DNA from: Zygnema cylindricum
Lineage: Eukaryota > Streptophyta > Zygnematophyceae > Zygnematales > Zygnemataceae
Direction: 5' to 3'
Length of the DNA stretch: 64,000 nucleotides
Assembly (NCBI GenBank): GCA_037447655.1
Contig: JBBHKE010000556.1
Coordinates: forward strand, 1-64,000
Positions 23,551-35,600 of this stretch are shown one piece after another (positions within the stretch are counted from its first letter, which is position 1; the number at the start of each line of letters is the position of its first letter). A model generated the notes under the pieces. It did no database searches. It was not told where the DNA came from and saw only the letters and a program-made list of their open reading frames with translations. A program made the position numbers and the translations under genes.

Positions 23551-24559
23551 GAATGAAAGAACTTTGACTCTACTATAGATTGAAGGTATACATAGTTGCA
23601 TTAAAAATTATACCCCATAGATTACTTGTGTGTCACGAGCATAATGCGAATTTTTGTACCGAACAAATAAAATGTTATCCCAAGTTATTTTTTTCTTCGT
23701 TAATAGAAAATAACTTATACACTTCGTCTCTTAAGCTTGGTCCACCGTAATCACAAACAACAATCGGAATTAATTTTTGTTTCTTGTATTTCCTTATTTC
23801 ATTTTCGGTTCTAAAATGTATTTTAATTTATTTATTTCGTTATCATAATAACCTCGGATCATAACTTTTTATCAAGAAAAAACACATTTTACAAACGTAT
23901 AGCAAACTAATATATAAGATACAAAAATCAAAAAACACAAATGATAAACATAAACAGAAATATGGATAATATAAATTAAAACCATAAACAACAAATTCCT
24001 TTGTTTTATATTGCTTTCATCGGGCACATAAAAGTTTTACAAGAATTGGAACCCTAAATATAAAATATTTCAAAACCGATAAAACGAAATCCTATGTAGG
24101 ATAATCACCGAATGTACAACCCCAAGAAAACACGACTTTTTATTCATACCTACATTTATCAATATTTAATTTCTTGTTGTTGTTTGTGTAAAAAAAAACT
24201 CAACTGAATAACATCAAAGCTACCCTTACCATACTTCTTCTAAAATCTCTATTTTTTTCTTTCCCCCCTCTCTTCCCTCACCTCTACTCTTTCCCCTTCC
24301 TCGCCTTCCCTTTTTCCTATCCGCCCTCACTTCCCCCCTATCGTTCAAAACTGATTCTTTTATACTTCAATAGTATGCCCGTTATCTCCATTTGTAGAAC
24401 GAATATTGCGTTTGTCACAACTGCAAAAAAGACAAACAAAAAAAGGGAATCGATGAAAATTTAGCGACCACAACCAACATAATTCGAATGACGGCAAGAC
24501 AAAAAAAATACAACAAAAGGTTAAAAAAAAAAAGCTACGTATAAACAAATTAGAGAGAT
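23551..24559. other. AT-rich interior of the large transposon
   Basis: No coding sequence seen. Long A/T runs and short purine or pyrimidine blocks lead into the purine-rich tract. Confidence 0.45.
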
Positions 24560-25262
24560 CCACGAAAAGTGAATGGAATAGATTGAAGGCGAAAGGGCGG
24601 CATTAGAAGGGTGGGGGATGGGGAGGGGGGCGAAGGTAGACACATTGGGACGGGTGCGATAGACACTTTCAGTGTGGGAAGGAGGGAAATATATAAGAAT
24701 ATAGGGAGAAAGTGGGAGAGAGGGAGTGAGAGAGGGAGGGTGGGAAGGAGAGAGGGAGGGAGGGCGAGAGGGAAGTGAGGGAGGATGGGAAAAGATATCC
24801 ACGGGGATAAATAAGAGACCTGAAAAGAGGAAAAGAAAGGAAGACGTGGAGAGAGACACAAGGGGAGAGCAGAAGACAGAGAGAGAGGGGGGAGAGAGAG
24901 ATATTTAATGTCAGTGAAGGGAATAGAAGGACGGGTAAGCTGAGAGGCAGGGAGAGAGAAAGTCAGGGAAAGAGTTGTGGAAGTAATAGTGGCTTGGCAA
25001 TAGAGGAGGAGAGGGGGAGAATGGGAGAAAGAAAGAGCGAGAGGGAGTGAGAGAGGGAAATAGGGGGGAAGAGAGAGAGAGAGCTCGAGCGATGGAGAGA
25101 GAGAGAGAGGGAGAGTTAAAATATTTGACAGCAGGTATAATCTACATATCCGTTACACTGGCTAAACTGGAAACCCTTCCCTTCCCTCCTCTCCTTCCTC
25201 TCGCTCTCCCTCTCGCTCTCCCTCTCCTTCTCCCTCTCCATCTCCCTCTCCCTCTCCCTCCA
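24560..25262. repeat. Purine tract (GGGA/GAGA) followed by pyrimidine tract (CTCTCC)
   Basis: 24560-25120 is almost pure G/A on this strand (GAGAGAGGGAGGG-like); 25170-25262 is CTCCCTCTCC-like. The two can pair with each other and each can form triplex-type structure. Several long open frames run through the tract in more than one frame because stops are rare in such sequence; they are not genes. Confidence 0.8.
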
Positions 25263-26573
25263 GGTCCTACTTCCGCTGTGTTGGCCCACAAGATGACAGC
25301 TGTCCCGCCCGAATGGTTCTCGACCAAGGTCTTCGTCACACGTGGCATATGATAAAGAGAGAGAATGGTAAAGAGAGAGGAAAAACGAGGAGGGAGGGGG
25401 AGGCGGAGCTGGAGGAAGGTGAGAGACACACAAACCACAAGTTGGAACGCTGTTCACGGTAAAGTTGAGAGTGGCTGGACGTAGAAATTGTAGGTTGATA
25501 GGGCGGGACCCATGGATGAAAGGTGGAGCAGGCGGCGGTGGGTTCGTCTGCTTCGCGGTGAAGAAAATGGAATTTTTGTCGAAAAAACGCCGTACATATC
25601 CCACCAAAAAACCGTTGGTTGTGATTGGCCAAAAACATTTTTTTTTTATGGACTGTCCGCATTTGGCGTTTCCCATCCCCAAATATCACTAACGCCAAAT
25701 GATGTTGTTTTATTCTAAAAAATACAAATTTCAACTTTAATTTAGTATTTTTTGACATTCAACCCCGTATTAACGTAAACGTTTATTTTATTTTATGTTC
25801 GACACCATATTACAATGTACAGTTATACTAAATGGGACCATATTCACCTTAGTACAATAAACTTTTACCCTAAATGGACCATAACCATAAAATAGCATTA
25901 ATGGTAAGTACATGTGCTTTACAAAGAACCTACTCGGTGTTGAAACTGTATATATGTAGGTTACAGTTATACACCGCCGCAACATTTCCGTTCATTTACT
26001 GAAAAAATGATTTTCCACACACGAATTTGTTTGTCGTTCACACTTTGACAATACGGTTGTTGGTCTAATAAGTGCGAACGTATTTTTTTAGGTCCCGGAT
26101 TGAACCCCTTCTAAGACCGCACATTCTCATGCGTCCGCGGCTATTAAACATAATAAATTGTACATTTTTACTTAAAAAGGTACAATTATGTACGGCCTGA
26201 CAATATCCGTACACCACACTAATTAAAGGATGACGTACTTTCGTTTTGTACGGTACCTGAAAATTAACCCAAAATAGAGTACAGAAAAAAATAGAATGAA
26301 CTACGCTAATGGAGAATAATTTCAAAAAAAAAACGGGACGGAAATAGTGTACACAACCTAATAACGATTGGCGGTGTAGTGGTCTTCAATCGTCACAAGA
26401 TATACCCGCGTCTACAACCGTCACATTTCAAAGTTTCTTTCATTCTCGCACATTGGGACGCTCTTCAAAGTAGTACGGAGAATCTTCACTAAAGTCCAAA
26501 ATATTTCTTCAAAGTATCGATTACATGGGGACACCCTCTAACGCCAGCGTATCTGCGTTTCCGGCATAGTCTG

Positions 26574-26648
26574 ACCGCTGAGAGGTGAGGTGACAGCATG
26601 CTAGCCGATTGAAGGGACCATGCTGGCTCGTTGGACGGCCAAGATGCT
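26574..26648 (+). repeat. Direct repeat, first copy (75 bp)
   Basis: Starts ACCGCTGAGAGGTGAGGTGA and ends with GACGGCCAAGATGCT. The second copy at 26749-26823 has the same length and roughly 80% identity by eye. Unit origin unknown. Confidence 0.75.
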
Positions 26649-26748
26649 GCAGTTTCCTGGTTTACGTGTCAGCGAGAGAATGTTCTTGAATGCCTACAGA
26701 TCGGCAGCTAAAAAGGGCATGCATGACATCTACGGTTCAAAACACTAT

Positions 26749-26823
26749 ACCGCTGAGAAGTGACGTGACAGCTTGCTAGCCGATTTAATGTACCATGTTA
26801 GCCAAATGGACGGCCGAGATGCT
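26749..26823 (+). repeat. Direct repeat, second copy (75 bp)
   Basis: Starts ACCGCTGAGAAGTGACGTGA and ends GACGGCCGAGATGCT. It is offset 175 bp from the first copy. Confidence 0.75.
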
Positions 26824-27373
26824 TACACGCACAAGGATCACGACCAGCACTTCCACGCGTGTTGGACTTGTTGACCTCCTTCCATGCCGCGTTTAGCGCG
26901 ACCTAGATTGCCAATGAGTTGTATACGATATCAGATCTTCGACGACCTTGGCATGCTTCTTGAGCGTCTCGTGTTGCTATTTCATGTCTTATGCTCCTCT
27001 ACCTTAAAGCCTATCTTTGAATGTTCGTTATTCTGGCGGATGCTCCTCGGTCTTGAAGCCACGCATCGCGCACTGCCAAGATGCTTATCCAACATAGTAA
27101 AAGAGTCATCTTCCGCTTCTTGGCCAACATATTACAAGCGTAATTGGCCAACATATTACATGATTATGAAGGTCTGTGAATTTCTTACACCCTACGGGAA
27201 GCATCAAAAATCATGCACAAAACAATGAAAAAGTAGTACAATCTACAGTGTTTAAAAACTCTTCATGTCCTTAACTGCGGTGCCTTTGTACGCTTATCTT
27301 TCAAATAAAAGGTTATATGGGCATTTTACAGGCTCGTCTCCTCCGTCACCGTAAAGTCAACGCTTCCTACACC

Positions 27374-28684
27374 ATGGGTTCTTCTTCATTGGAGACTTCT
27401 CTTCCACTTCCAATCATTTCTGACATCCTGCTTCGCTCTTCAAATGATGGGGATGTTCGTGACCTCATTAGGCTTTCTACTGTGTCCAAAACATTCCAGA
27501 CAGCGGCCGCAAGTGTTCGTTATCTAAAGCTGGTTCATATTGACCTTCAACAATTCAATCCGGATATGTTTGGATCGATACTATCTCGTGTCGCGGAAAT
27601 CACTCCTGCTATCGAAGATTTGGAGATTGGCGACTGGATAGAAGGTAGCGAGAAAGTTCGCTTACAGAAAATTCCAGCGTCTAGTATCCTTTACTGGTCT
27701 ACTGTTATAGGCCGGACTCTCAAGACATTTACGGCTTCTGACTGTCTTTTTACAGCAACTCACCTGCAAGCTCTTGGTGAAATGAAAGTTTTAAAACGTC
27801 TATGTTTGCAAAATTGCAAGTTTACTGCTCATAGTGAGCTTGGCATGGGAACCCACACTACTCTAGAATCAGTCCAAGTCCTTGCCTTATACAATATGGA
27901 ATATGACGAACTTGAATATCCTCAGTTTTTTCTGAAAACTATGCCTCAATTACAATCTCTGTTTTTGGTTGGCGTAAAGGACACCTCGGGAATAATCATC
28001 AGGTCAGAAACGATAGTCACATTAAAAATACTTTCATGTGCAAAATACTGCAGAATTGTCACTCCTAAATTGGAAGAGCTAGATGTGAACGTTTTCAATT
28101 TTCAGTGCGGTGACAATATCAACGCCCGGTTGTCAATCAGTGACATGAAGAACTTACAGAGCTTGAAAATATCAGACAGGCTTATTTTGGAGTCTTTGAC
28201 ATCACCAGAGGTTATGGGTATGAAAATTTCAAATGAGCTTTCGAAGTCCCTGTCCGCACCAGAGGTGAAGTTCAAAATTCAACGACCGCTGACGATCAAC
28301 ACTCGAGGACCACTACCATGCAATCTCCAGCATTTTTCATTTACAGGTACAAAAAACCAGAAGTTTTATCAAAAACTTATAAATAATAATCTTGCAACTC
28401 TCACGAGCATAACAGGCTGGGGTGTAACTCCTTTTTTTCGCAATATGGCTCCTTTACCAGGACTTGAGAAGCTTTATCTCAATGATATACCCATCAACAA
28501 AAGTTTGGAGAAGAGACTTCTCCCTTTGTTGAAAGCCGCCTCGAGTTTAGAGGTGGTTGAAATAAACTTCAAAATAGAACAGAACACCATTGACGAAGTC
28601 ATTAGTTGCACACATTTCTTGATGGAGATGCAAACAAAGTTTCCTGGTGTTAAATTCATAACTTTGCCAAAATTCCTTCCCTAA
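27374..28684 (+). CDS. F-box-like / leucine-rich-repeat protein, single exon
   Basis: 436 aa from the ATG at 27374 (ACCATGG context); an in-frame ATG 57 nt upstream lies before a likely splice acceptor and is less likely. Residues about 8-55 resemble an F-box (LPLPIISDILLRSS...LIRLSTVSKTFQTAAAS). The rest carries irregular Leu-rich repeats, e.g. LKTFTASDCLF, LKRLCLQNCKF, LQSLFLVGVKD, LEELDVNVFNF, LQSLKISDRL, LEKLYLNDIPI and LEVVEINFKI. F-box proteins link substrates to SCF ubiquitin ligases through Skp1; the LRRs would select the target. No intron, no lesion. An AATAAA at about 29202 is a possible poly(A) signal. The F-box match is by eye, and the substrate cannot be guessed. Confidence 0.75.
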   Translation: MGSSSLETSLPLPIISDILLRSSNDGDVRDLIRLSTVSKTFQTAAASVRYLKLVHIDLQQFNPDMFGSILSRVAEITPAIEDLEIGDWIEGSEKVRLQKIPASSILYWSTVIGRTLKTFTASDCLFTATHLQALGEMKVLKRLCLQNCKFTAHSELGMGTHTTLESVQVLALYNMEYDELEYPQFFLKTMPQLQSLFLVGVKDTSGIIIRSETIVTLKILSCAKYCRIVTPKLEELDVNVFNFQCGDNINARLSISDMKNLQSLKISDRLILESLTSPEVMGMKISNELSKSLSAPEVKFKIQRPLTINTRGPLPCNLQHFSFTGTKNQKFYQKLINNNLATLTSITGWGVTPFFRNMAPLPGLEKLYLNDIPINKSLEKRLLPLLKAASSLEVVEINFKIEQNTIDEVISCTHFLMEMQTKFPGVKFITLPKFLP

Positions 28685-31600
28685 TAGTCTCATTTTGTTT
28701 AACATTTCTGCACATTACCATATCGTCACTGTTCTCTTGTGTGGAAGAAAAGAACGACTCAGTAAAGACAGCATAAGTGTTGGGACCACTTTACCAATGT
28801 AAAACCACTTTACCAATCTAGTTTTACAGTAGTTTCACAAGTGTAAAAAACCCTTAGTTTTTGAGGAAGGAGTATTGTAATTGTTGTAATTGTTGAGAAA
28901 ATTATATGATTAATTTTGTATGCTTGTACACTTCGTTCAAATCAGTGTTTTCCTTTCACGTTTGTTTATCGTCTTAAACTCTTATTACAATACTTGTATC
29001 GATGAAATGATGAAGGGCAACATATCCTTGTACTTGTCGGAAAGATGAATGAAGCAAACTGTGCCCTTATCATAACCCATAACCTGTTAAGTATATGTTT
29101 AACACTTTGCTTGTTGTGTTTTTTCTTCTGAGGATTTCCAGTTTTGGATCTTCCTTTCGTCTGTTTCCATGTACTCAGATGGTTTACCATCTCGTGTTTA
29201 TAATAAAGTTTGTTTACTTTTTAGGATGATATTTGCTGCCATGATATCTTACAAGTTCCCTTTGTTACACAAAAAAGTGTATTCTTTATGACAATGAAAA
29301 GCAAATCGTTTAATGTCCGGAAAAATCCCTTGGAAAAAAATTTGAAACTAATTTCAGTAAAAATTAGAAAGAAAGTAAGCGGCCATTTTGATTGATGATC
29401 GCGAGCGATCAACAAGGGATGTAGGTCTCCAACTTAAAACAACCTATTCTAGAGATAAATGACACTTTGTTGTGAAGTGTGTCAAGATGAATATTCAATC
29501 AGGAGCTCTTATATTTCAATGTTTAAATGTTTGACGGGATGCGTCAGTTTAATATCAAGAATATGATACTTTTAAGATGTTGCAGCATAATTTGTTTCAT
29601 GACGCTATTAAACATCAAAACAAAATATCATCGTTGTAATAGGACACGGTGTTTGACTGCCTTGTACAAATGCTTGTTTTTGTTATTGGATCTGGCAATG
29701 GAAATTATTGAACCTTGGGTGATGTAAAGAGATCCATTGAGTTTTGAATATATTTTAACAGCGGTGCTGTGTCAAGGCAGTAGAAAAACAAAAATGGTGG
29801 GTTCTCTTTTCATCAGAAGAACACCATACTTCCCATGGTGAAATGTATATATTCTTGGCGATTGGCCCGGGATTCTGTTGACAATCCTTTCTATGTGAGT
29901 GATACGGAATCTCCTCCGTCGGCTCCCTCTGATCCAGGAACAGCGAGAGGGATAAATTTTAGATGGAAAAGTAGAGATAAAGCAAAGACGATTTCAAATT
30001 TCTTTCTTAATTTTTTTAATTGTCATTTTCTGTTAAATGCACTTTATTTTATTTTCACTCTCAACTACGCTTCTATTCAGGTATGAGAAAACGAAACTCC
30101 CTTATAATTTCATTTACTCTTTGCTTTGCACTCTTTGTCTCCATAATGGATAATTCAAGCCATCAACGCTTCTTCTCCTTTTAATTCCTACTCATTTGAA
30201 AAAACGCCGTGCTTGGCCAAACTCTATATATACACAAGTTATCAGTGATGGCGTCCTCTACACTTAACAGAAATGTCAGACAACTTACCAGTGCCCTTGT
30301 AATAGTAGTAATTTCAATTTGCTCATGAAGGTGCTATTGACCTCAAATTGAATGGAAATAACACAATTCATGCTGGAGAGAAAAGAAAAATACTCCCAAA
30401 ATGCACCCTTTGCAGATTTTGTCATACTCGTTTACTTCACAAGTAAATGTTTGAGGACCAAATTGCACACATTAAAAACAAACATCGAACACGAAAGAGC
30501 TAGGTTTATACAGGTACATAGGTAGAGGGATTTCATACATGCACAACTCGGTGAATTATGTACTGTTCCGAAAGGTAAAGCGACTTACATGGGGACTGAT
30601 CCAAACTCAATCAGATTGGCTCCACTTAACTTTGTAAATCGGAACTACTAAAAACTATCAAAACTACGTAGTTGGCGTTAATCCTCTTAAAGCCACAAAC
30701 CACAAAACATCCCTCCTCGAATTAACCATGTTAAACTGATCATACAAAATGCACATGAAGACTTTATGCCAGTAATAATCATACAAGCATCAATGAGCTG
30801 CTGCTTTTATATCACTGACTCACGAATCAATGATCATTACATAATTTGGATGACCTTCGTCTTTGATAGATGTTTCAATATCGCTACAAAACTAATACTA
30901 AACTGTATCAAAACTAGAACGAACTCAAACTGAGAAGTCAAACTGAGAAGAACTGGACGTAGAATGAACAGAACATAATGAACGGAGCAAACCTTTAGGA
31001 GCTAGTTATGTGCACATGTGGCCCTGTTTTATTCAACATCAAGACAAAGTAAAGCTTTTCCTAAATAAGGATCACCTTGGACATGGTACGAAGTAACAGA
31101 CGGGTGATCTCCCCCTCCCTGAGACACCATCGACTCGCGTTTAACTTCCCAGAAAAAAATAATCCAAAATGACACGTTCGATGCTGTTAGGTGAATATCG
31201 ATACGAGCGGATTTCCACAAGATAGTCTCTGAAAGCAAAAAGATTCATAAATAGGAATAAATTCAGTTCCCCAATTGTCCCAAAACAGCACTTTCCCAGC
31301 AATATCGACATGGTAAACACTTTCATGTTCGTATTTAGTTGAAAAAACACTCGACGTGCAGACATACTTGACACAGAGCCCTTCAGTTATGGCTTTTTCC
31401 AGTTTTTTTAAACCACGTAGTAAATTCTGTAATTTCATAAATGGCTCATATATCCACTATTGAGGTTTACCCGTCAATGGATAACGTGGACACCCCAGTT
31501 GCTCTCTCCTCTTTTTTACCTACTTTCTTTACCTTTCTTCTCACCAACATATTCGCATAGCCATCTCTCTCACAGTACAGCTCCCCACCATTTCCCTCAG

Positions 31601-32629
31601 TTTTCCCTCAACTCCCTTACTTGTCCTCCATACTTAAAAATTTATTTTCATGCAGTCACCCCCTCCCTTTTCTCGTCTCTCTTTTTCCACACATCTTTCC
31701 TGCTGGCCAATGTCCCAGTCGAAACCTCTGATTCTTAAAAAAAAGTAGATAAAGGTAGTTGTCGACGTACAAATTTGGAAGAAACACAACAAGAGGTGAA
31801 AACACTAAACTTAGCCAGATTTGGTCCGCAGGGATTAAAAAAGGTGTAATAAAAGTTGAGTTTACTCATTGCTCTTCTGCTTCCTGATATATTCATTTTG
31901 AGTTACCTGCATTCCATAACTCATTACTAGATATCCAGCTTGTCTGTCATTTTAATGGGTGTCTCAGATTGTACCGATTCGGTCCCCAATTAAAAGTTGT
32001 CATCCATACAAAACCAAACAACCTTTCTATTTATCCATCAACTAACTCAAAGTAACTCTTACAGTTGCACAGCTGAATTGTTTATGCACTAAACTTAGCG
32101 CTAAAAAAATCCTTTAAAAATCAGAAAATGAGCATGTGAGAGGCCATTCCATGACTCGTTGGTTGGTACCTTTTTTCAATCCTACCACTCATTTTACGCC
32201 ACATTAAACTTATTGAGTGCCCACTTTGCTAAAGCACAGCCACTAAACGTTCCTTCCATGTTGTGGCATTTAATGGCACTGGCGGTCACCGACAAATGAT
32301 ACATAGTTATGATACGGATCAGCGACAACAATACATTGCAGGCCCCTAAATGTACACTTTTTTGGCATACTATAAAATTATTTTGCGGGATTGCAAACGT
32401 AGACAGAAATCATGTAAATTCAATGACGAGTACAACAAATAATGGAGCATGCATATAATTGTCGGTCCAATGAAAATTATGTCTATGTTCTTGCACATAA
32501 TTCTTGGAAGTTCTTCGCTTTTAGCTACTCAACATAGTGATTGGATCACGAAAAGTCTCCAGATTTAATTGATGAGCTTTGTAAAACTAGAAAGTTAAAA
32601 GAACTCCACAAAAATGTGTGCATGATGGC
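28685..32629. other. 3.9 kb between F-box-like gene and EXO70; little recognised
   Basis: 3' UTR of the F-box-like gene, then AT-rich sequence. One minus-strand open frame at 31187-31438 reads like protein and is listed separately. No inverted-repeat elements of the families found elsewhere were spotted here. Confidence 0.4.
31187..31438 (-). CDS. Possible coding segment of unknown function (83 aa)
   Basis: An open minus-strand frame of balanced composition, including VKYVCTSSVFSTKYEHESVY and KVLFWDNWGTEFIPIYESF. The open frame extends a few codons upstream of its first Met. I recognise no family. It could be a small gene, an exon, or the remains of one; it does not resemble the C-terminus of Exo70, whose gene lies just upstream on the same strand. 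Confidence 0.3.
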   Translation of the reverse strand: MKLQNLLRGLKKLEKAITEGLCVKYVCTSSVFSTKYEHESVYHVDIAGKVLFWDNWGTEFIPIYESFCFQRLSCGNPLVSIFT

Positions 32630-35600
32630 TTACTTATGAGGCAAAAGAAAAGAAGCGTAGGTGTCCTTCAAAGCTGCAGACCATTCATGTCGCATTCTTC
32701 GCCTTCGCTCCTCGTCAACTACCACCCATGTGCCTTGTTGAAGGGCTAATTCTTCAAAAGCGTCGTTAAATTTTCTTAACCTGCTTTAGAAGACCATGTT
32801 AGCGTTAATCATGTCAACTTCCTCATCCAGATTCTTCTAATTTTTTCTGTTATGTAAAATACCAAAACATAAAGTAGCTATTTTTGAATACCGAATGAAA
32901 GAAACGAGGGATTTTATTGATTTTCCTAAGTAGCATGGCCTTGAGCCAAAGGTTCATGTATTATTCAGAAAAGCATAAGACAACTTGCGAACAGTTACTA
33001 TCTATTTAACAACCGATCTATGACATTGAGGCAGCATGTTCCTGCGGATTCAGAAACACCAATGAATGTGAGTTGCAATCACATAAATGAAAAGCAATTA
33101 AATGGAAAGGACAAGTCCACGAACTTAAAAAGCACGTTGTAGACTTTAGGAAACATCATATTGGGCATGACTTCCTTCAGTGGCAAGCATCTTCTTTCAA
33201 ATTGATAGGTATCCTGTTCCATTCATACCACACATTTGGAGACATTGTGTATATGCTGAAATCTACCTTGGTTCCTCTGTCAAAACTTTAATTCCATGTG
33301 CGGAATCGATATGCAAAGCAAACGGAAGAAGTATCGAGCCTTCCATTGTCACATTTTTAGATAGTAAAAGAGTCCACTATAGAGGAACGAGAGGCAAAAT
33401 CTAACAAAGACATTGCCTTATAAATTTCCTCCAAAACACCAAATGGAAAAGAAACTAGTTGACACACCCTTGAATGGATGGTCCCTGAAACACATGTCCA
33501 CTCCAACAAGCAGCCACTGGATCAATATTCGATCCAAGGGAAATTTTCTTGCGGAGTTGGTGTTCTCTGGATGCTTTGACACATACGCCAGTTGAACGCA
33601 TTCCTTTTCCTAGTGAATGCCGAAACCAAAAGATTTTGTGCCATCTATGTTTGGCAAAAGGTAAAACAGGCTCCATAGAAGCCTTACGAGCGGTGGGCAA
33701 TGCCCAGTTGCAAGCCGAAGCATCCACCCCCTGTGATGTGGCACCTTCCTAGGCGGCGCTTTAATTTCACGTCACGGGCAGGGGACGCAGCTGGCTTAGA
33801 AAGAGTTGGAGGATGCAGTCTGCAGCGAAACGAGGGAAACCATAGTCACAACTTCGAAACTTGGTTTATACACGAAGTTGGTATGACATTGTGTGCAAAC
33901 GAATTTATACACAGAGAATCGGAATATTTACTATGAAATAACTATGCAAAGTCTGGTTAAAATTGCAATTTCTGGGCTGCGCGCCAAACAACTGACAATA
34001 ATGTGAGAGACTTTGGTAGGGATGCAGAGTGAGAAAGAATGGAAGCACGCTATAGTGATTTCAAACAAAATCACATGTTCACAAAACAAGTGAGACTGCA
34101 CTTCACATAAGGAAGAGTCAAGTCAAAAGTTGAAGGAATATAAAAGCAAGGAAACTAGCGCAGGTATGCTTCTGACTGAGGCCTCGAGCGAATTCCCAAG
34201 ATATTACTAATGGAAAGAGGAACAATAATGAAAGCGGACAGATGACAACGAAGAAGAATGGTGGAAAACAATAACACAGGTACTTCTACATCTGTTTGTA
34301 ACTATTGCATAAGGACCTGTGCTTCTGCGTCTATGTGAACAGGTACTATCTGTTCACGTGCTCTCCTCTCATACCAAAGTAGGGGAACTCACACGAGTAT
34401 AGACACAGTTAAACCAAACCTAAACATGTTTAAAGTGGTAAACTTGAAGAACAGACCAGAGACGAGCAAAGTCTTGGACTAAATCCGATCAGCAACCTTT
34501 AGTGCCAGTACAGGCCAAGAGAATATGGAAAGTGATCAATTTCATCCGCCTCTATACCGATAAAATCCGCAATGTCTTCAGACTAATGAGGAAGATATGA
34601 TGTATCGTGAAATGCCCCGCCAGCAAAGCATGGTATCTAAGGCTAAACTGAAAATTTTGAATTTCCAGGTTTTTCTGTGTTTCTAAGAAACCGAGCAAGC
34701 ATTCTGCACAGATACACTACCCAACCAAGCTCCAGTTTGAGGTGAAACAATCAAAGAGACTGCCGAGTAATAATCCTACATAAGTAGCTTTTCCTCAGCT
34801 GTTCCTTCTTTGTGTTTCCCTCCGCTTGAGGATCTTCAGGAGAAAAAAATGTTCACTGCAGAACATTAATTTAAATATTTTTTTAATGCTTCTGCTTGTG
34901 CAATAATCGACTCTTCAACAGCTTCTTTAGATTCAAGAACGTTTTTTTTGCTAAATCAATTGCTATCAATATTCTTTTCTAGAATCAATTTTCTATTTGT
35001 TATTTGTGAGTAACCGTCATTAATAACTACATAATTTTCAAAAGAATGAAAGTTTTTAACTTTCTTTTCTATAAATTTTTGCTTAACTATAAAGCAGTAT
35101 AGTTGGAAAAAAGAATATTAGTAACAGGAAGAACCAGATTAAGCGTTGTAAATATTTTTCTCCTACTATAACTTCACATTCTTCACAAACTTCATTTTTT
35201 TTACCAGAGATTTTACCTCGATATTTGCCACAATAACATTCGTAATATACTGCTGGACCAAATATCTTTGGATCAAATAACCATCTAATTCACATATAAG
35301 TTCTGCTAGATACATTCCTCCTGTTGCCAAGGCAAATCGTTTAGACAGAAAACAGATTGAGCACCTTCTCTTGCAGTCTTGTCGCGCATCAGACAGCCCA
35401 GCCAAAAGACTTTGATGAGATTCAGTTAGTATTGCCGTCACCTGCTACACATCACAATATCAGAAACAAACATATATCAGCAAAAAATCGAATGAACATA
35501 AACCATTAAGAAAACAAAATTAGAATCAACACACATTTTGTATTAATTAATGATTATTGAGCAACAAAAATATATAAACGTGCCAATAATCATCAGCTGT

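Larger units (their letters stand above)
16609..26376 (+). mobile_element. 9.8 kb pogo/Tc1-like DNA transposon, family A master-type copy
   Basis: The ends are CACCGCCAATCGTTATTAG plus a few more matching bases, inverted at both sides and flanked by TA (16607-16608, 26377-26378). The insertion lies exactly at the TA in the hAT element's 8 bp duplication, which fixes both boundaries independently. Inside, in order: a frameshifted coding remnant (17798-18085), an acidic repeat ORF (18672-20576), an 89 bp palindrome, a DDE transposase remnant (20979-22790), a purine/pyrimidine tract (24560-25262), and eleven 23-nt palindromic modules. It is far longer than typical Tc1/pogo elements. This copy looks decayed but recent enough for its ends to match well. 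Confidence 0.85.
15103..26538 (+). mobile_element. Harbinger-like family B element (copy 1), interrupted by two later insertions
   Basis: The ends are GGGGGTGTCCCCATATA and the reverse complement of GAGGGTGTCCCCATGTA, flanked by identical TAA triplets at 15100-15102 and 26539-26541. A 3 bp TAA duplication with G-rich ends is typical of PIF/Harbinger elements. Removing the two insertions (15893-16604 and 16609-26376) leaves about 950 bp, matching the uninterrupted 946 bp copy at 44895-45840. It shares with that copy and the one at 59581-60486 a conserved ~45 bp core at 15492-15536, and holds the CACCTCGCGAGGTG palindrome at 15337-15358. No transposase was seen, so it is non-autonomous. Confidence 0.85.
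26542..27373. other. Region upstream of the F-box-like gene
   Basis: No coding exon is supported. It holds a diverged direct repeat (26574-26648 and 26749-26823). A TTTTACAG acceptor-like site lies near 27323-27330, hinting at a 5' UTR intron for the following gene. Confidence 0.4.

Noticed and set aside
24521-25760. Several open frames over 100 codons on both strands
   Set aside because: They run through purine/pyrimidine tracts where stop codons are rare; they overlap in several frames and look like simple sequence.
33455-33727. Minus open frame in EXO70 intron with MEPVLPFAKHR, vaguely like an Exo70 C-terminus
   Set aside because: A far better C-terminal exon exists at 32630-32780 with correct phase; the resemblance is superficial.
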